This document shows, one piece after another, positions 34,501-43,373 of a stretch of DNA of 58,486 bases. The DNA comes from Enterobacteriaceae bacterium UBA7338 (lineage in GTDB: Bacteria; Pseudomonadota; Gammaproteobacteria; Enterobacterales; Enterobacteriaceae): the NCBI GenBank assembly GCA_002480085.1, contig DKPJ01000015.1, positions 1 to 58,486 of the forward strand. The letters are read 5' to 3'. A program made the translations under genes and the position numbers. The first letter of the stretch is position 1. Each line of letters opens with the position of its first letter. The notes beneath the pieces were generated by a model. It saw only the letters and a list, made by a program, of their open reading frames with translations. It was not told where the DNA came from and did no database searches.

Positions 34501-35165
34501 AGAACTCGGTGGGCATCGGCGGGGCGTACCTCTGCGTCTACGGCATGGAGGGACCAGGAGGCTACCAGTTCGTCGGGCGTACGTTACAGATGTGGAATCG
34601 CTATCATGCGGTGGAGGATTTCGGCGGCAAGCCGTGGCTGCTGCGCTTCTTTGACCAGATCCGTTTCTACCCGGTCTCCGCCGAGGAGCTGCTGACCATC
34701 CGCCGCGACTTCCCGCTCGGGCGCTACCCGCTGCGCATTGAGCAGAGCACGCTGCGGCTGGCGGAGTATCAGCAGTTTCTGGCCGAGGAGGCGACCAGCA
34801 TTGAGGCTTTCCGTAGCCATCAGCAGGCGGCGTTTAATGCCGAAAGAGAGCGCTGGGTGGCCTCCGGGCAGGCGCACTTTGACAGTAACGACGCCATGCC
34901 GGACGCAGGGGAAGATGCCCCCTTACAGGCGGGTCAGCGTGGGATCGACAGCCCCATTGCCGGTAACCTCTGGCAGGTGCTGGTCAAGCCGGGCGACAGG
35001 GTAAAAGAGGGGGATGTGATGGTGATTCTGGAGTCGATGAAGATGGAGATCCCGCTGCGGGCCACCTGCGATGGCATTGTGGACCAGGTCCGGGTACAGC
35101 CGGGATCGTCGGTGCGGGCCGGGCAGTGCGTGGCGGTGGTTAACGCCCAACGCGCTGTCGCTTAG
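31554..35165 (+). CDS. Urea/guanidine carboxylase (biotin-dependent, 1203 residues)
   Basis: The enzyme carboxylates guanidine (or urea) with bicarbonate and ATP; its product would go to the DUF1989 proteins. Domains in order are a biotin carboxylase (~1-450: KLLIANRGAIACRILRTLRE, KSTAGGGGIGMR, EVNTRLQVEHGITE) and a KipA-like carboxyltransferase half (~465-760: TTVQDYPGRQGYWAVGVPPS, YLCLRGGLDVPDYLGSKST). A KipI-like half follows (~780-1060: NPARTWTAENSVGIGGAYLC), then a biotinyl domain (~1125-1203) with ESMKME, lysine ~1163. Length and order match the urea amidolyase carboxylase family. The riboswitch and DUF1989 pair favour guanidine over urea. Its stop overlaps the convergent EAL-HDOD stop. 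Confidence 0.93.
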   Translation: MFTKLLIANRGAIACRILRTLREMNVKGVAVWSESDASSLHIREADEAISLGEGPAAQTYLQVDKILAAARESGAQAIHPGYGFLSENAAFAEECEAAGIAFVGPTPEQLRIFGLKHTARALAKSHGVPLLEGTELLADVAEALDAAQSVGYPVMLKSTAGGGGIGMRVCYSPAELAESFDAVQRLGKNNFSDAGVFIEKYIERARHLEVQIFGDGAGEVIALGVRDCSVQRRNQKVLEETPATALPAGMAEALCQAAIELGKAVSYRSAGTVEFVYDSSAQQFYFLEVNTRLQVEHGITEQVWGVDLVQMMIALAAGDLPPLAEIAAGLSPHGHAIQARVYAEDPGREFQPSPGLLTNVSFPEQDRTTLRIDSWVESGCEVPPFFDPLLAKIITYADTRDEAIDRLDRALQETRLYGVETNRQYLRQILRDAPFASGQPWTRCLENLSYQAATLEVISAGTQTTVQDYPGRQGYWAVGVPPSGPMDDRALRLGNRLLGNADDAAGLEITVSGPTLKFNTDAVAVVTGAAISVELDGQPQAMNQTFFIHAGTMLTLGDTLGAGVRSYLCLRGGLDVPDYLGSKSTFTLGQFGGHAGRALRTGDVLHLTPLTDASCGAALPAALHTSLEAVRELRVIYGPHGAPEYFTPEWIPTFFATEWEVHFNSSRTGVRLIGPKPEWARDSGGEAGLHPSNIHDNPYAIGAVDFTGDMPVILGPDGPSLGGFVCPVTVIEADLWQLGQLNAGDRVRFVPVDIDTARLLAQGRSQELASLQPVAINWHTQPLTTPVVMETGTADKRLVARLSGDTHLLLEIGDAELDLVLRFRGHALMQALEALALDGVVDLTPGIRSLQVHYQPEALALSRLLEIVRGVWQSVCQQEDLQVPSRVVWLPLSWDDPACQKAIDKYMTTVRRDAPWCPSNLEFIRRINDLGNIDEVYRTVFDASYLVMGLGDVYLGAPVATPLDPRHRLVTTKYNPARTWTAENSVGIGGAYLCVYGMEGPGGYQFVGRTLQMWNRYHAVEDFGGKPWLLRFFDQIRFYPVSAEELLTIRRDFPLGRYPLRIEQSTLRLAEYQQFLAEEATSIEAFRSHQQAAFNAERERWVASGQAHFDSNDAMPDAGEDAPLQAGQRGIDSPIAGNLWQVLVKPGDRVKEGDVMVILESMKMEIPLRATCDGIVDQVRVQPGSSVRAGQCVAVVNAQRAVA

Positions 35166-36433
35166 CGGGCGCGTACGCGCTTCGGCGGGCTGGCCTTCAG
35201 CGGGGCGTTGACCGGCATCTCATCGGCCCACTGGGTGGCTGAGAACATCATCTCAGCCACCATCCCACGGGTCAGCCCCAGCCGATAGGCCTGCTGGCTG
35301 GCCTCCTCCCACTTCCGCTGTTCGTACAGCTCCGCCAGGCCAACAAACTGATGCAGCATCCCACGATGCTGCTGCAGAGCCATGCGGACGTCCTGGGAGA
35401 TCACCACCTGGCCGATAAGCTCCTCCAGCGGGATCTCAAACACGGCATCCAGCAGCGAGAAGAGACCTACCATAAACGCATCGTTGGCCGAGACTCTGCC
35501 GCGCAGGCGGGCCGCCGCCAGTTCGCAAAACTTGGCGCGGATCAGGCTTTGATAGTAGGTTTCATTGGTTTTAACGTTATTAATCGAGCTTAAGCAGGTC
35601 ACCAGCACAAAGCGCCGCAGCTCTTTTGCTCCCAGATAAACCACAATATCCTTCAGCGAATGGCTGCGCGTGCCCTTAATTCCTCGGGTGTTATAGAGAA
35701 TATTTTGCGCATAGCGCATTACCTTATAGGAGAGGGCAACGTCGTGCTTGAGCAGATCCTCAATACGCTGCAGATTGGGCGCCTCGGAATTGACCTCCTG
35801 AATCAGGTTCAGAGAGACAATGTGGTTCTGCACCAGCTTATTGCTTTTATAGACCACCGGCTTGCTAAAGAAATAGCCCTGAAAAAGGGTAAAGCCAGCG
35901 TTTTTAAATAGCTCGTACTCGTCGAAGGTTTCGATCTTTTCCGCCAGCAGCAGGATATCTTTCAGCAGCTCCTCACGGCACAGCAGGTAGTCCTGGATTT
36001 GCGGCCAGCTATTTTCCCGAATATCGAATTTGATAATGCTGATGTAGGGAATAAAGGTATCCCAATCGCTGCTAAGGGAAAAATCATCCAGCGCGACGCG
36101 AAACCCCTGCTGGTGCAGGCGCTTGATGGCGGCCAGCAGGGCGCTGGTCGGCTCGGCGGTTTCAAGGATCTCAATGACCACCCGGTCTTTAGGCAGGGTT
36201 TCCGCCAGCCCCTGAAGCAGCAGTTCATAGGGAAAGTTAACAAATACCGTGCCGAACTCTTTTTGGCTATCGCCGGGCGCGCCAAAAAATTGCTCTTCAA
36301 TGAGCTGGGCCGTTGCATATTCAGGTGAAACGTTGGGGAAACAGTTAGCCATACTGTCCCGAAACAGGAGCTCATAGCCAAACGTCTGCAAATTTTCATC
36401 GAAAATCGCCTGCCTGGCGACAAAAGAAAACAT
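35162..36433 (-). CDS. EAL-HDOD protein with degenerate EAL motif (YuxH/CdgJ type)
   Basis: The 423-residue cytoplasmic protein has an N-terminal EAL-like domain (~1-200) in which the EAL position reads YELLFRD, so phosphodiesterase activity is unlikely. VVIEILETAEPTSALLAAIK and FRVALDDFSLSSDW keep the fold. The C-terminal HDOD domain (~205-400: LLKHDVALSYKVMRYAQNIL, VVYLGAKELRRFVLVT) is a signalling module without a metal centre. Relatives such as CdgJ affect motility and biofilm formation. It converges on the carboxylase: the two stops share CTTAG, so no terminator separates them. Confidence 0.88.
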   Translation of the reverse strand: MFSFVARQAIFDENLQTFGYELLFRDSMANCFPNVSPEYATAQLIEEQFFGAPGDSQKEFGTVFVNFPYELLLQGLAETLPKDRVVIEILETAEPTSALLAAIKRLHQQGFRVALDDFSLSSDWDTFIPYISIIKFDIRENSWPQIQDYLLCREELLKDILLLAEKIETFDEYELFKNAGFTLFQGYFFSKPVVYKSNKLVQNHIVSLNLIQEVNSEAPNLQRIEDLLKHDVALSYKVMRYAQNILYNTRGIKGTRSHSLKDIVVYLGAKELRRFVLVTCLSSINNVKTNETYYQSLIRAKFCELAAARLRGRVSANDAFMVGLFSLLDAVFEIPLEELIGQVVISQDVRMALQQHRGMLHQFVGLAELYEQRKWEEASQQAYRLGLTRGMVAEMMFSATQWADEMPVNAPLKASPPKRVRAR

Positions 36434-36626
36434 TCTCTATCCTCACCCCAGCGCTTGAAGCCTTACACTATGCCGCGTAACGCGCGGGCTGACTAATACT
36501 TTTCTCAAATTATCTTTTATTTGTAAAGTTTCGTCACAAAAAAAGTGGATCTGTTTATCTTTTAAAAACAGTTATTTGACATAAGAGACTATTTTAGGAA
36601 GAGGAGGCGGGCGTGGGGAACAGAGC

Positions 36627-36657
36627 GCGCCGCTCAGGCCAGAGACCTGAACGGCGC
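36627..36657. terminator. Stem-loop downstream of the DUF2171 gene
   Basis: GCGCCGCTCAGG pairs with CCTGAACGGCGC over 12 positions with one mismatch and a 7-nt loop. It lies just past the minus-strand DUF2171 stop. There is no T run. The rest of the 235-bp gap to the EAL-HDOD gene is AT-rich and shows no ORF; it should hold that gene's promoter. Confidence 0.45.
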
Positions 36658-36668
36658 AGAAGCTTATT

Positions 36669-36905
36669 TTACGCGGTCTGCCAGGAAGATTTAACCTCTT
36701 CCGAGTTTTTATTGAGAACCACGTTATTACCGTCAACTTTTTCCACCCAGCTCAGGGGGATATAGTGGTGCACACCACCAGAGGCCGGATCGCTTTTAGC
36801 CAGTTTGATTTTGTCTTCGCCGTCGAGGTGGTCAACGGTGCCAACGTGGGTACCACAGCTGGCGATAACCTGAGCGTGTTCACGGATTTCACTTTTATTA
36901 ACCAT
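36669..36905 (-). CDS. Small DUF2171 protein
   Basis: The 78-residue protein (MVNKSEIREHAQVIASCGTH, then VGTVDHLDGEDKIKLAKSDP) is a DUF2171 member, a small PRC-barrel-like domain of unknown function. It includes HHYIPLSWVEKVDG. I chose the ATG at 36905 because GGAGG precedes it by 5 nt; the open frame extends 22 codons further without a site. It is monocistronic and divergent from ygbA. Family members often appear among stress-induced genes. Confidence 0.85.
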   Translation of the reverse strand: MVNKSEIREHAQVIASCGTHVGTVDHLDGEDKIKLAKSDPASGGVHHYIPLSWVEKVDGNNVVLNKNSEEVKSSWQTA

Positions 36906-36998
36906 ACATCCTCCTTTGTTGTGATGAATTTTGAGTATAGTCAACGTTCTTAAATCTGCAGGACAGAACAATCTGAACTCTTTGAGCGGCTATTAAAG

Positions 36999-37021
36999 AA
37001 GATGTAATATGGATACCTCTT
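36999..37021. promoter_or_regulatory. NsrR-like nitric-oxide-responsive site upstream of ygbA
   Basis: AAGATGTAATA, one T, then GGATACCTCTT forms an 11-1-11 arrangement resembling the NsrR consensus AAGATGYATTT with its inverted copy. It ends 22 bp before the ygbA ATG. E. coli ygbA is a known NsrR target, which supports this. NO sensing would lift repression. Confidence 0.55.
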
Positions 37022-37043
37022 TTTCCATCCAGGAGTATCTCCT

Positions 37044-37388
37044 ATGGCTGGTCCCCGCATCGCCCGCGAAAAACTCACTATCCGCAGAATGATTGCCCTC
37101 TATCAGCGCGGCGCGCCTGAGGCCTCCACGGAAGAGGGACACTACGCGGCGCTCTTTGCCTATGCGGAAAAACGTCTGGATAAGTGCGTCTTCGGCGAAG
37201 AGAAACCGGCCTGCAAGCAGTGCCCGGTCCACTGCTACCAGCCAGCGAAGCGGGAAGAGATGAAGCAGATTATGCGCTGGGCCGGGCCGCGTATGCTGTG
37301 GCACCACCCGATCCTCACCGTGCGCCATCTGATTGACGACAGGCGCCCAGTGCCGCCGCTGCCGGAGAAGTATCAGCGTAAGAAATAG
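37044..37388 (+). CDS. ygbA: YgbA, nitrosative-stress-induced family protein
   Basis: The 114-residue protein matches the nitrous-oxide-stimulated promoter family and E. coli YgbA. It contains LFAYAEKRLDKCVFGEEKPA, CKQCPVHCYQPAKREEMKQI and MRWAGPRMLWHHPILTVRHL. The cysteines in C-x10-CKQCPVHC could bind metal. In E. coli the gene also lies next to fhlA. AGGAG precedes the ATG, and an NsrR-like site sits upstream. It is convergent with fhlA across a REP element. Confidence 0.9.
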   Translation: MAGPRIAREKLTIRRMIALYQRGAPEASTEEGHYAALFAYAEKRLDKCVFGEEKPACKQCPVHCYQPAKREEMKQIMRWAGPRMLWHHPILTVRHLIDDRRPVPPLPEKYQRKK

Positions 37389-37404
37389 CTATTTAATAGG
37401 CATG

Positions 37405-37486
37405 GCAACGGCGGATGGCGCTGCGCTTATCCGGCCTACAGGCGGTGAACCCGTAGGCCCGTGCAAGCGTAGCGCCGCCGGGCATG
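37405..37486. repeat. REP/BIME element between ygbA and fhlA
   Basis: The segment at 37409-37439 (GGCGCTGCGCTTATCCGGCC core) is a REP unit. The segment at 37453-37484 (GTAGGCCCGTGCAAGCGTAG, then GCGCCGCCGGGC) is its inverted partner, so the pair forms a BIME in the convergent gap. REP units often act as mRNA stabilisers or transcription end points. Confidence 0.88.
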
Positions 37487-37491
37487 ACCAA

Positions 37492-39558
<2,067 letters not shown>

Positions 39559-39621
39559 GTGCTCATCCAGAAAGGCACCGAGCGGGGTGCCAAAAGTTTT
39601 TATCTTATTGTAAAAAATGGC

Positions 39622-40632
39622 TTAACAGATCCGCGGCAGGGGTTCGGCATGGGGCAGATCCAGGGTGCGCTTCACGCCGTAGAGACCGCTCAGCCGCACC
39701 CCTTTACGCGCCACGACTTCGCCGATAATTGCCGCATCGCGCCCCAGCGGGTGCCTGTGCAGCCGTTCAACAACGGCCTCGGCAGCATGGCGCTCGGTAA
39801 CAATCACCAGCTTGCCCTCGTTGGCAAAGTTGAGGGCGTCAAGGCCCAGCAGCTCGCACACGCCGCGCACGGCGGGCTTCACCGGCAGGCTGGCCTCGTT
39901 AAGCTCAATGCCGCAGCCGCTGCTGGCGGCAAACTCATGCACCACCGCATTGATGCCGCCGCGCGTGGCGTCGCGCAGAGCCTTGATCCCGTCTATCTCG
40001 CGCAGGGCCTGGATCAGCGGCGTCAGCACCGCACAGTCGCTCACCAGCTCGCCGTCCAGCCCGAGCTGCTCGCGCAGGTTGAGAATGGTGGCCCCGTGGC
40101 AGCCCAGCGTGCCGCTCACCAGCACCACGTCTCCCGCTTGCAGCGACTGTGCCTGCCAGTGCAGGCCGGTGGGAATAGCGCCGATGCCAGCGGTGTTAAT
40201 GAACAGCTTATCCGCCGCCCCGCGCTGCACCACCTTGGTGTCGCCGGTAACGATGGCGATATCTGCCGCCTTCGCCGTGGCCGCCATGCTGTTGACCACC
40301 GCCTGCAGGGTCGCCATCGGCAGCCCCTCCTCAAGGATAAAGCCGCAGGAGAGATAGCGTGGGATCGCGCCGCTGACTGCAATATCGTTAGCGGTGCCGC
40401 ACACCGCCAGCTTGCCGATATCGCCGCCCGGAAAGAAGAGCGGGTCGATCACGTAGCTGTCGGTGGAGAAGGCCAGCCGATCGCCGCCCGCCGCCAGCTC
40501 AGTAAGATCGAGACGGGCCTGATCCTCCTGCTCCGCCAGCCACGGATTATCAAAGGCCTGCAGGAACAGGGCGTTAATCAGCTGCTGCATCGCCTGGCCC
40601 CCGCTGCCGTGGGCCATTTGCACCGTACTCAT
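39622..40632 (-). CDS. hypE: HypE, hydrogenase cyanide-ligand maturation protein
   Basis: HypE dehydrates the carbamoylated C-terminal cysteine to a thiocyanate for the Fe(CN)2CO group of NiFe hydrogenases. The 336-residue PurM-like ATPase starts MSTVQMAHGSGGQAMQQLIN and has the AIR-synthase fold marks LAFSTDSYVIDPLFFPGGDI and VLVSGTLGCHGATIL. It ends in PRIC, the C-terminal motif with the modified cysteine. It overlaps hypD by 4 nt. Confidence 0.96.
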   Translation of the reverse strand: MSTVQMAHGSGGQAMQQLINALFLQAFDNPWLAEQEDQARLDLTELAAGGDRLAFSTDSYVIDPLFFPGGDIGKLAVCGTANDIAVSGAIPRYLSCGFILEEGLPMATLQAVVNSMAATAKAADIAIVTGDTKVVQRGAADKLFINTAGIGAIPTGLHWQAQSLQAGDVVLVSGTLGCHGATILNLREQLGLDGELVSDCAVLTPLIQALREIDGIKALRDATRGGINAVVHEFAASSGCGIELNEASLPVKPAVRGVCELLGLDALNFANEGKLVIVTERHAAEAVVERLHRHPLGRDAAIIGEVVARKGVRLSGLYGVKRTLDLPHAEPLPRIC

Positions 40633-41750
40633 ACTTCACCCTCCTGGGCGCGATAGTGATACCAGGCGGCGCACGCCCCTTCTGAAGAGACCATCAGCGC
40701 GCCGAAGGCGGTTTGTGGATTGCAGGTCTGACCAAACAGCGGGCACTGGTGCGGCTTACAGCGGCCCGTTAAGACCTCGCCGCAGCGGGCGCGCGGATCG
40801 TCACAGGTCTGCTGCGGATGCAGCTGAAAATGCGTTTCTGCATCAAAGCGCCGATACGCATCGCTGAGCCGCACGCCGGAGTGGGCAATGACGCCCAGCC
40901 CGCGCCACTCGCTCTCGCCCTCAACGGTAAATACCCTGGCAATAGCCTGCTGCGCCAGCGGATTACCCTTGTCGGGCACCACCCGCCGGTACTGGTTCTC
41001 TACCCGGCTACAGGCTGCTATTTTCTGCTCAACCAGCATCATCACGCCTTGCAGTAGATCAAGTGGTTCGAATCCAGCCACCACTAATGGACGCTGAAAC
41101 TCATCGGCGATGAAGCCGTAGGCCGCCGTGCCGGTCACCATGCTGACGTGGCCGGGGGCCAAAAAGGCGTCGATGCTGTTATCCGGCTGCTCCAGCAGGC
41201 TGCGCAGCGTCGGGCCGAGGGTGATGTGCTGGCAAAAAAAGAAAAAGTTGCTGAGATTGCGGGCGCGAGCCTGCTCCAGGGTTACGGCGGTGGCGGGCAT
41301 GGTGGTCTCAAATCCCAGCCCAAAAAAGACCACCTTGCGATCGGGATGGGCCTCGGCAAGCTTCAGCGCATCCATCGGCGAGTAGACCATGCGCACGTCG
41401 GCCCCGCGTGATTTCGCCGCCAGCAGCGAGCCATTTTTTCCCGGTACGCGGATGGCGTCGCCAAAGGTGCAGAAGATCACCTCCGGACGGCTGGCAATCT
41501 CCACGCAGGCGTCGATGCGTCCCATCGGCAGGACGCAGACCGGACAGCCGGGACCGTGAATAAACTCGATATTTTCTGGCAGCAGCTGGTCGAGGCCGAA
41601 CTTGAAGATGGCGTGGGTATGTCCTCCGCACACCTCCATAATGCGCAGCGGACGCGCCGGGGTGGAGTTGAGACGGCGGGCGCGGTCGCGTAAGCGTTCA
41701 AGCAGCCGCATTACCGCCTCCGGGGCGCGGTACTCATCAACGAAGCGCAT
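40629..41750 (-). CDS. hypD: HypD, Fe-S scaffold for hydrogenase active-site assembly
   Basis: HypD carries a [4Fe-4S] cluster and, with HypC, holds the Fe(CO)(CN)2 unit during maturation. The 373-residue protein contains VCGGHTHAIFKFGLDQLLPE (~40-59), GPGCPVCVLPMGRID (~66-80), FFGLGFETTMPATA (~150-163), and the cluster cysteines in the C-terminal half (CDDPRARCGEVLTGRCKPHQ). It overlaps hypC by 1 nt and hypE by 4 nt. Confidence 0.96.
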   Translation of the reverse strand: MRFVDEYRAPEAVMRLLERLRDRARRLNSTPARPLRIMEVCGGHTHAIFKFGLDQLLPENIEFIHGPGCPVCVLPMGRIDACVEIASRPEVIFCTFGDAIRVPGKNGSLLAAKSRGADVRMVYSPMDALKLAEAHPDRKVVFFGLGFETTMPATAVTLEQARARNLSNFFFFCQHITLGPTLRSLLEQPDNSIDAFLAPGHVSMVTGTAAYGFIADEFQRPLVVAGFEPLDLLQGVMMLVEQKIAACSRVENQYRRVVPDKGNPLAQQAIARVFTVEGESEWRGLGVIAHSGVRLSDAYRRFDAETHFQLHPQQTCDDPRARCGEVLTGRCKPHQCPLFGQTCNPQTAFGALMVSSEGACAAWYHYRAQEGEV

Positions 41751-42022
41751 CAGGCACTCTCCCCGTACAGCAGCGCGCCGACGTCCGGCTCGACGTCAAA
41801 CATGTTTTGCAGCGCCGCCAGGGTGTCGCGGGCCTCCGCTTCGTCAATTACGCTCATGGCGAAGCCGACATGAACCAGCACCCACTGGCCGAGGCGGGAG
41901 CGGCCGGACGCATCCACGTTGCCCACCAGGGTTAGATCGACGTCGCGCTGGATGCCGCACACGTCCACTTTCGCCTGTAGCCCGTCGATGGCGCTAATCT
42001 GTCCCGGTACGCCTATGCACAT
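41750..42022 (-). CDS. hypC: HypC, hydrogenase maturation chaperone
   Basis: The 90-residue chaperone starts MCIGVPGQI, whose Cys2 is essential for binding HypD and the hydrogenase large subunit (HycE). The LGQWVLVHVGFAMSVIDEAE core of the HypC/HupF family follows. I chose the ATG at 42022 because the mature protein must begin MC. The longer frame lacks family similarity. It overlaps the hypB end by 10 nt. Confidence 0.95.
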   Translation of the reverse strand: MCIGVPGQISAIDGLQAKVDVCGIQRDVDLTLVGNVDASGRSRLGQWVLVHVGFAMSVIDEAEARDTLAALQNMFDVEPDVGALLYGESA

Positions 42023-42831
42023 GGCTGCGCCTCTAGCCAGGCCAGCCACGCGTCCATGCCTTCGCCGCTGGTGGCGGAGAGCTGAATAATCTCGATATCC
42101 GGATTTACCGCCCGGGCGCTGGCGAGGCATTTTTCCACGTCAAAGTGGAGGTAGGGCAGCAGGTCGATCTTGTTGAGCAGCATCAGCGAGGCGGCGGCAA
42201 ACATATGCGGATACTTGAGGGGCTTGTCTTCCCCTTCGGTCACCGACAGCACCGCCACCTTATGGCGTTCGCCAAGATCGAAGCTGGCCGGGCAGACCAG
42301 GTTACCGACGTTCTCAATAAACAGGATCCCGCCGTTGGCCAGCGGCAAGCGCGGGGCGGCGTCGGCGATCATCTGCGCGTCGAGATGGCAGCCTTTGCCG
42401 GTATTGACCTGAATGGCCGGGGTGCCGGTGGCACGAATGCGCGCCGCGTCGTTGACGGTCTGCTGATCGCCCTCAATCACCGCGCAGTCTGCTTTGCCCT
42501 TCAGGCGCAGCAGCGTTTCGCTCAGCAGGGTCGTTTTACCGGCGCCGGGGCTGGAGACCAGGTTGAGCACCCGCTGCTGCTTCGCGGCAAAGCGGGCGCG
42601 GTTGCGGGCCGCGATGTGGTTGTTTTTGGCTAAGACGTCGATCTCGATCTCCAGCATCCGCCGCTGGCTGATGCCCGGCGCGTGGGTTCCGGCTTCGCCG
42701 TGGCCGTAGTGGAGATCGCCACCCGGCATACGGAATGGGGCAAAGGGGGCGCTACGAAATGGCGAGTGAGGGCGGTGCTCGTCGCCCTCGATATAGAGAT
42801 TGCCGTCGCCGCAGCCGCAGGTACTACACAT
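42013..42831 (-). CDS. hypB: HypB, nickel-inserting GTPase
   Basis: HypB is the GTPase that, with HypA, delivers nickel to the hydrogenase large subunit. The 272-residue protein has an N-terminal CSTCGC metal motif (CxxCGC, high-affinity Ni). A histidine-rich linker follows (~15-50: EHRPHSPF, MPGGDLHYGHGEAGTH). The G domain holds P-loop SSPGAGKT (~93-100), EGDQQTVND, and NKIDLLPYL. It lies 3 nt from hypA. Confidence 0.95.
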   Translation of the reverse strand: MCSTCGCGDGNLYIEGDEHRPHSPFRSAPFAPFRMPGGDLHYGHGEAGTHAPGISQRRMLEIEIDVLAKNNHIAARNRARFAAKQQRVLNLVSSPGAGKTTLLSETLLRLKGKADCAVIEGDQQTVNDAARIRATGTPAIQVNTGKGCHLDAQMIADAAPRLPLANGGILFIENVGNLVCPASFDLGERHKVAVLSVTEGEDKPLKYPHMFAAASLMLLNKIDLLPYLHFDVEKCLASARAVNPDIEIIQLSATSGEGMDAWLAWLEAQPCA

Positions 42832-42834
42832 AAT

Positions 42835-43185
42835 TCACTCCTGTTCAATTTCCAGTCGCTGGATCTGCAGCCCGTCGTCGGCCACGATCTGCAACATGTC
42901 GCTCTGGCACCGGGGACAGCGCCGCACCCGCTGGCTCAGCAGAGTCACGTACTGCTGGCACGCTTCGCACCAGCACTCCGCCTGCTGTTCGTCGAGATGC
43001 AGCGTGCAGCCTTCCGCCAGCGTACCCCGGCACACCAGCTCAAAGCAGAAGGTAAGGGCGCTGCTCTCCACGCAGGAGAACGCGCCAATCTTCAACCATA
43101 CGCCGGTCACCCGCCGTGCGCCGTGCGCCGCCGCCTGCTGTTCAATAAGCTCCAGCGCCCGCTGGCAGAGGGTAATTTCGTGCAT
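42835..43185 (-). CDS. hypA: HypA, nickel metallochaperone
   Basis: HypA binds nickel through Met1-His2 and structural zinc through four cysteines. The 116-residue protein begins MHEITLCQRALELIEQQAAA and has the zinc ribbon CEACQQY (CxxC) and CPRCQSD (CxxC). It is first of hypABCDE-fhlA, reading away from hycA. A sigma-54 promoter lies 31 nt ahead of its start. Confidence 0.95.
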   Translation of the reverse strand: MHEITLCQRALELIEQQAAAHGARRVTGVWLKIGAFSCVESSALTFCFELVCRGTLAEGCTLHLDEQQAECWCEACQQYVTLLSQRVRRCPRCQSDMLQIVADDGLQIQRLEIEQE

Positions 43186-43215
43186 GGGGCCTCCCGTTGT
43201 TCACTGCGCCATCAA

Positions 43216-43231
43216 TGCAATAACGGTGCCA
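43216..43231 (-). promoter_or_regulatory. Sigma-54 promoter of hypABCDE
   Basis: On the minus strand the sequence reads TGGCACCGTTATTGCA, a perfect -24/-12 match with 10-nt GG-GC spacing. It drives hypA leftward. The FhlA palindrome next to it could serve both directions. Confidence 0.9.
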
Positions 43232-43247
43232 GCCAGCAAAAGCGACG

Positions 43248-43293
43248 TTACTGACGATGTCGATAGTGACGAAATGACACCGTTTGTCAGTAA
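43248..43293. promoter_or_regulatory. FhlA upstream activation site between hypA and hycA
   Basis: TTACTGAC (43248-43255) and GTCAGTAA (43286-43293) form an outer 8-bp inverted repeat. Inside lies TGTCGATAG then TGACGAAATGACA (43258-43279), which matches the FhlA element (TGTCG ... GAAATGACA). It lies 30 bp before the hyc -24/-12 element and within reach of the hyp promoter. Confidence 0.75.
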
Positions 43294-43304
43294 ATATTGC
43301 TTTA

Positions 43305-43317
43305 AATCAATACATTA
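43305..43317 (+). promoter_or_regulatory. IHF site in the hyc control region
   Basis: AATCAATACATTA is an exact fit to WATCAANNNNTTR. It lies between the FhlA element and the hyc -24/-12 box, where IHF bending would bring FhlA to the polymerase. Confidence 0.65.
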
Positions 43318-43322
43318 AAAAT

Positions 43323-43338
43323 TGGCATAGAAAGTGCT
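43323..43338 (+). promoter_or_regulatory. Sigma-54 promoter of hycABCDEFGHI
   Basis: TGGCATAGAAAGTGCT has GG and GC 10 nt apart and differs from TGGCAC-N5-TTGCW at two positions. It lies 35 nt before the hycA ATG and matches the E. coli arrangement. Confidence 0.88.
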
Positions 43339-43373
43339 AAACGGGATGGTCACAACTAACCGGGTAACCTGAA

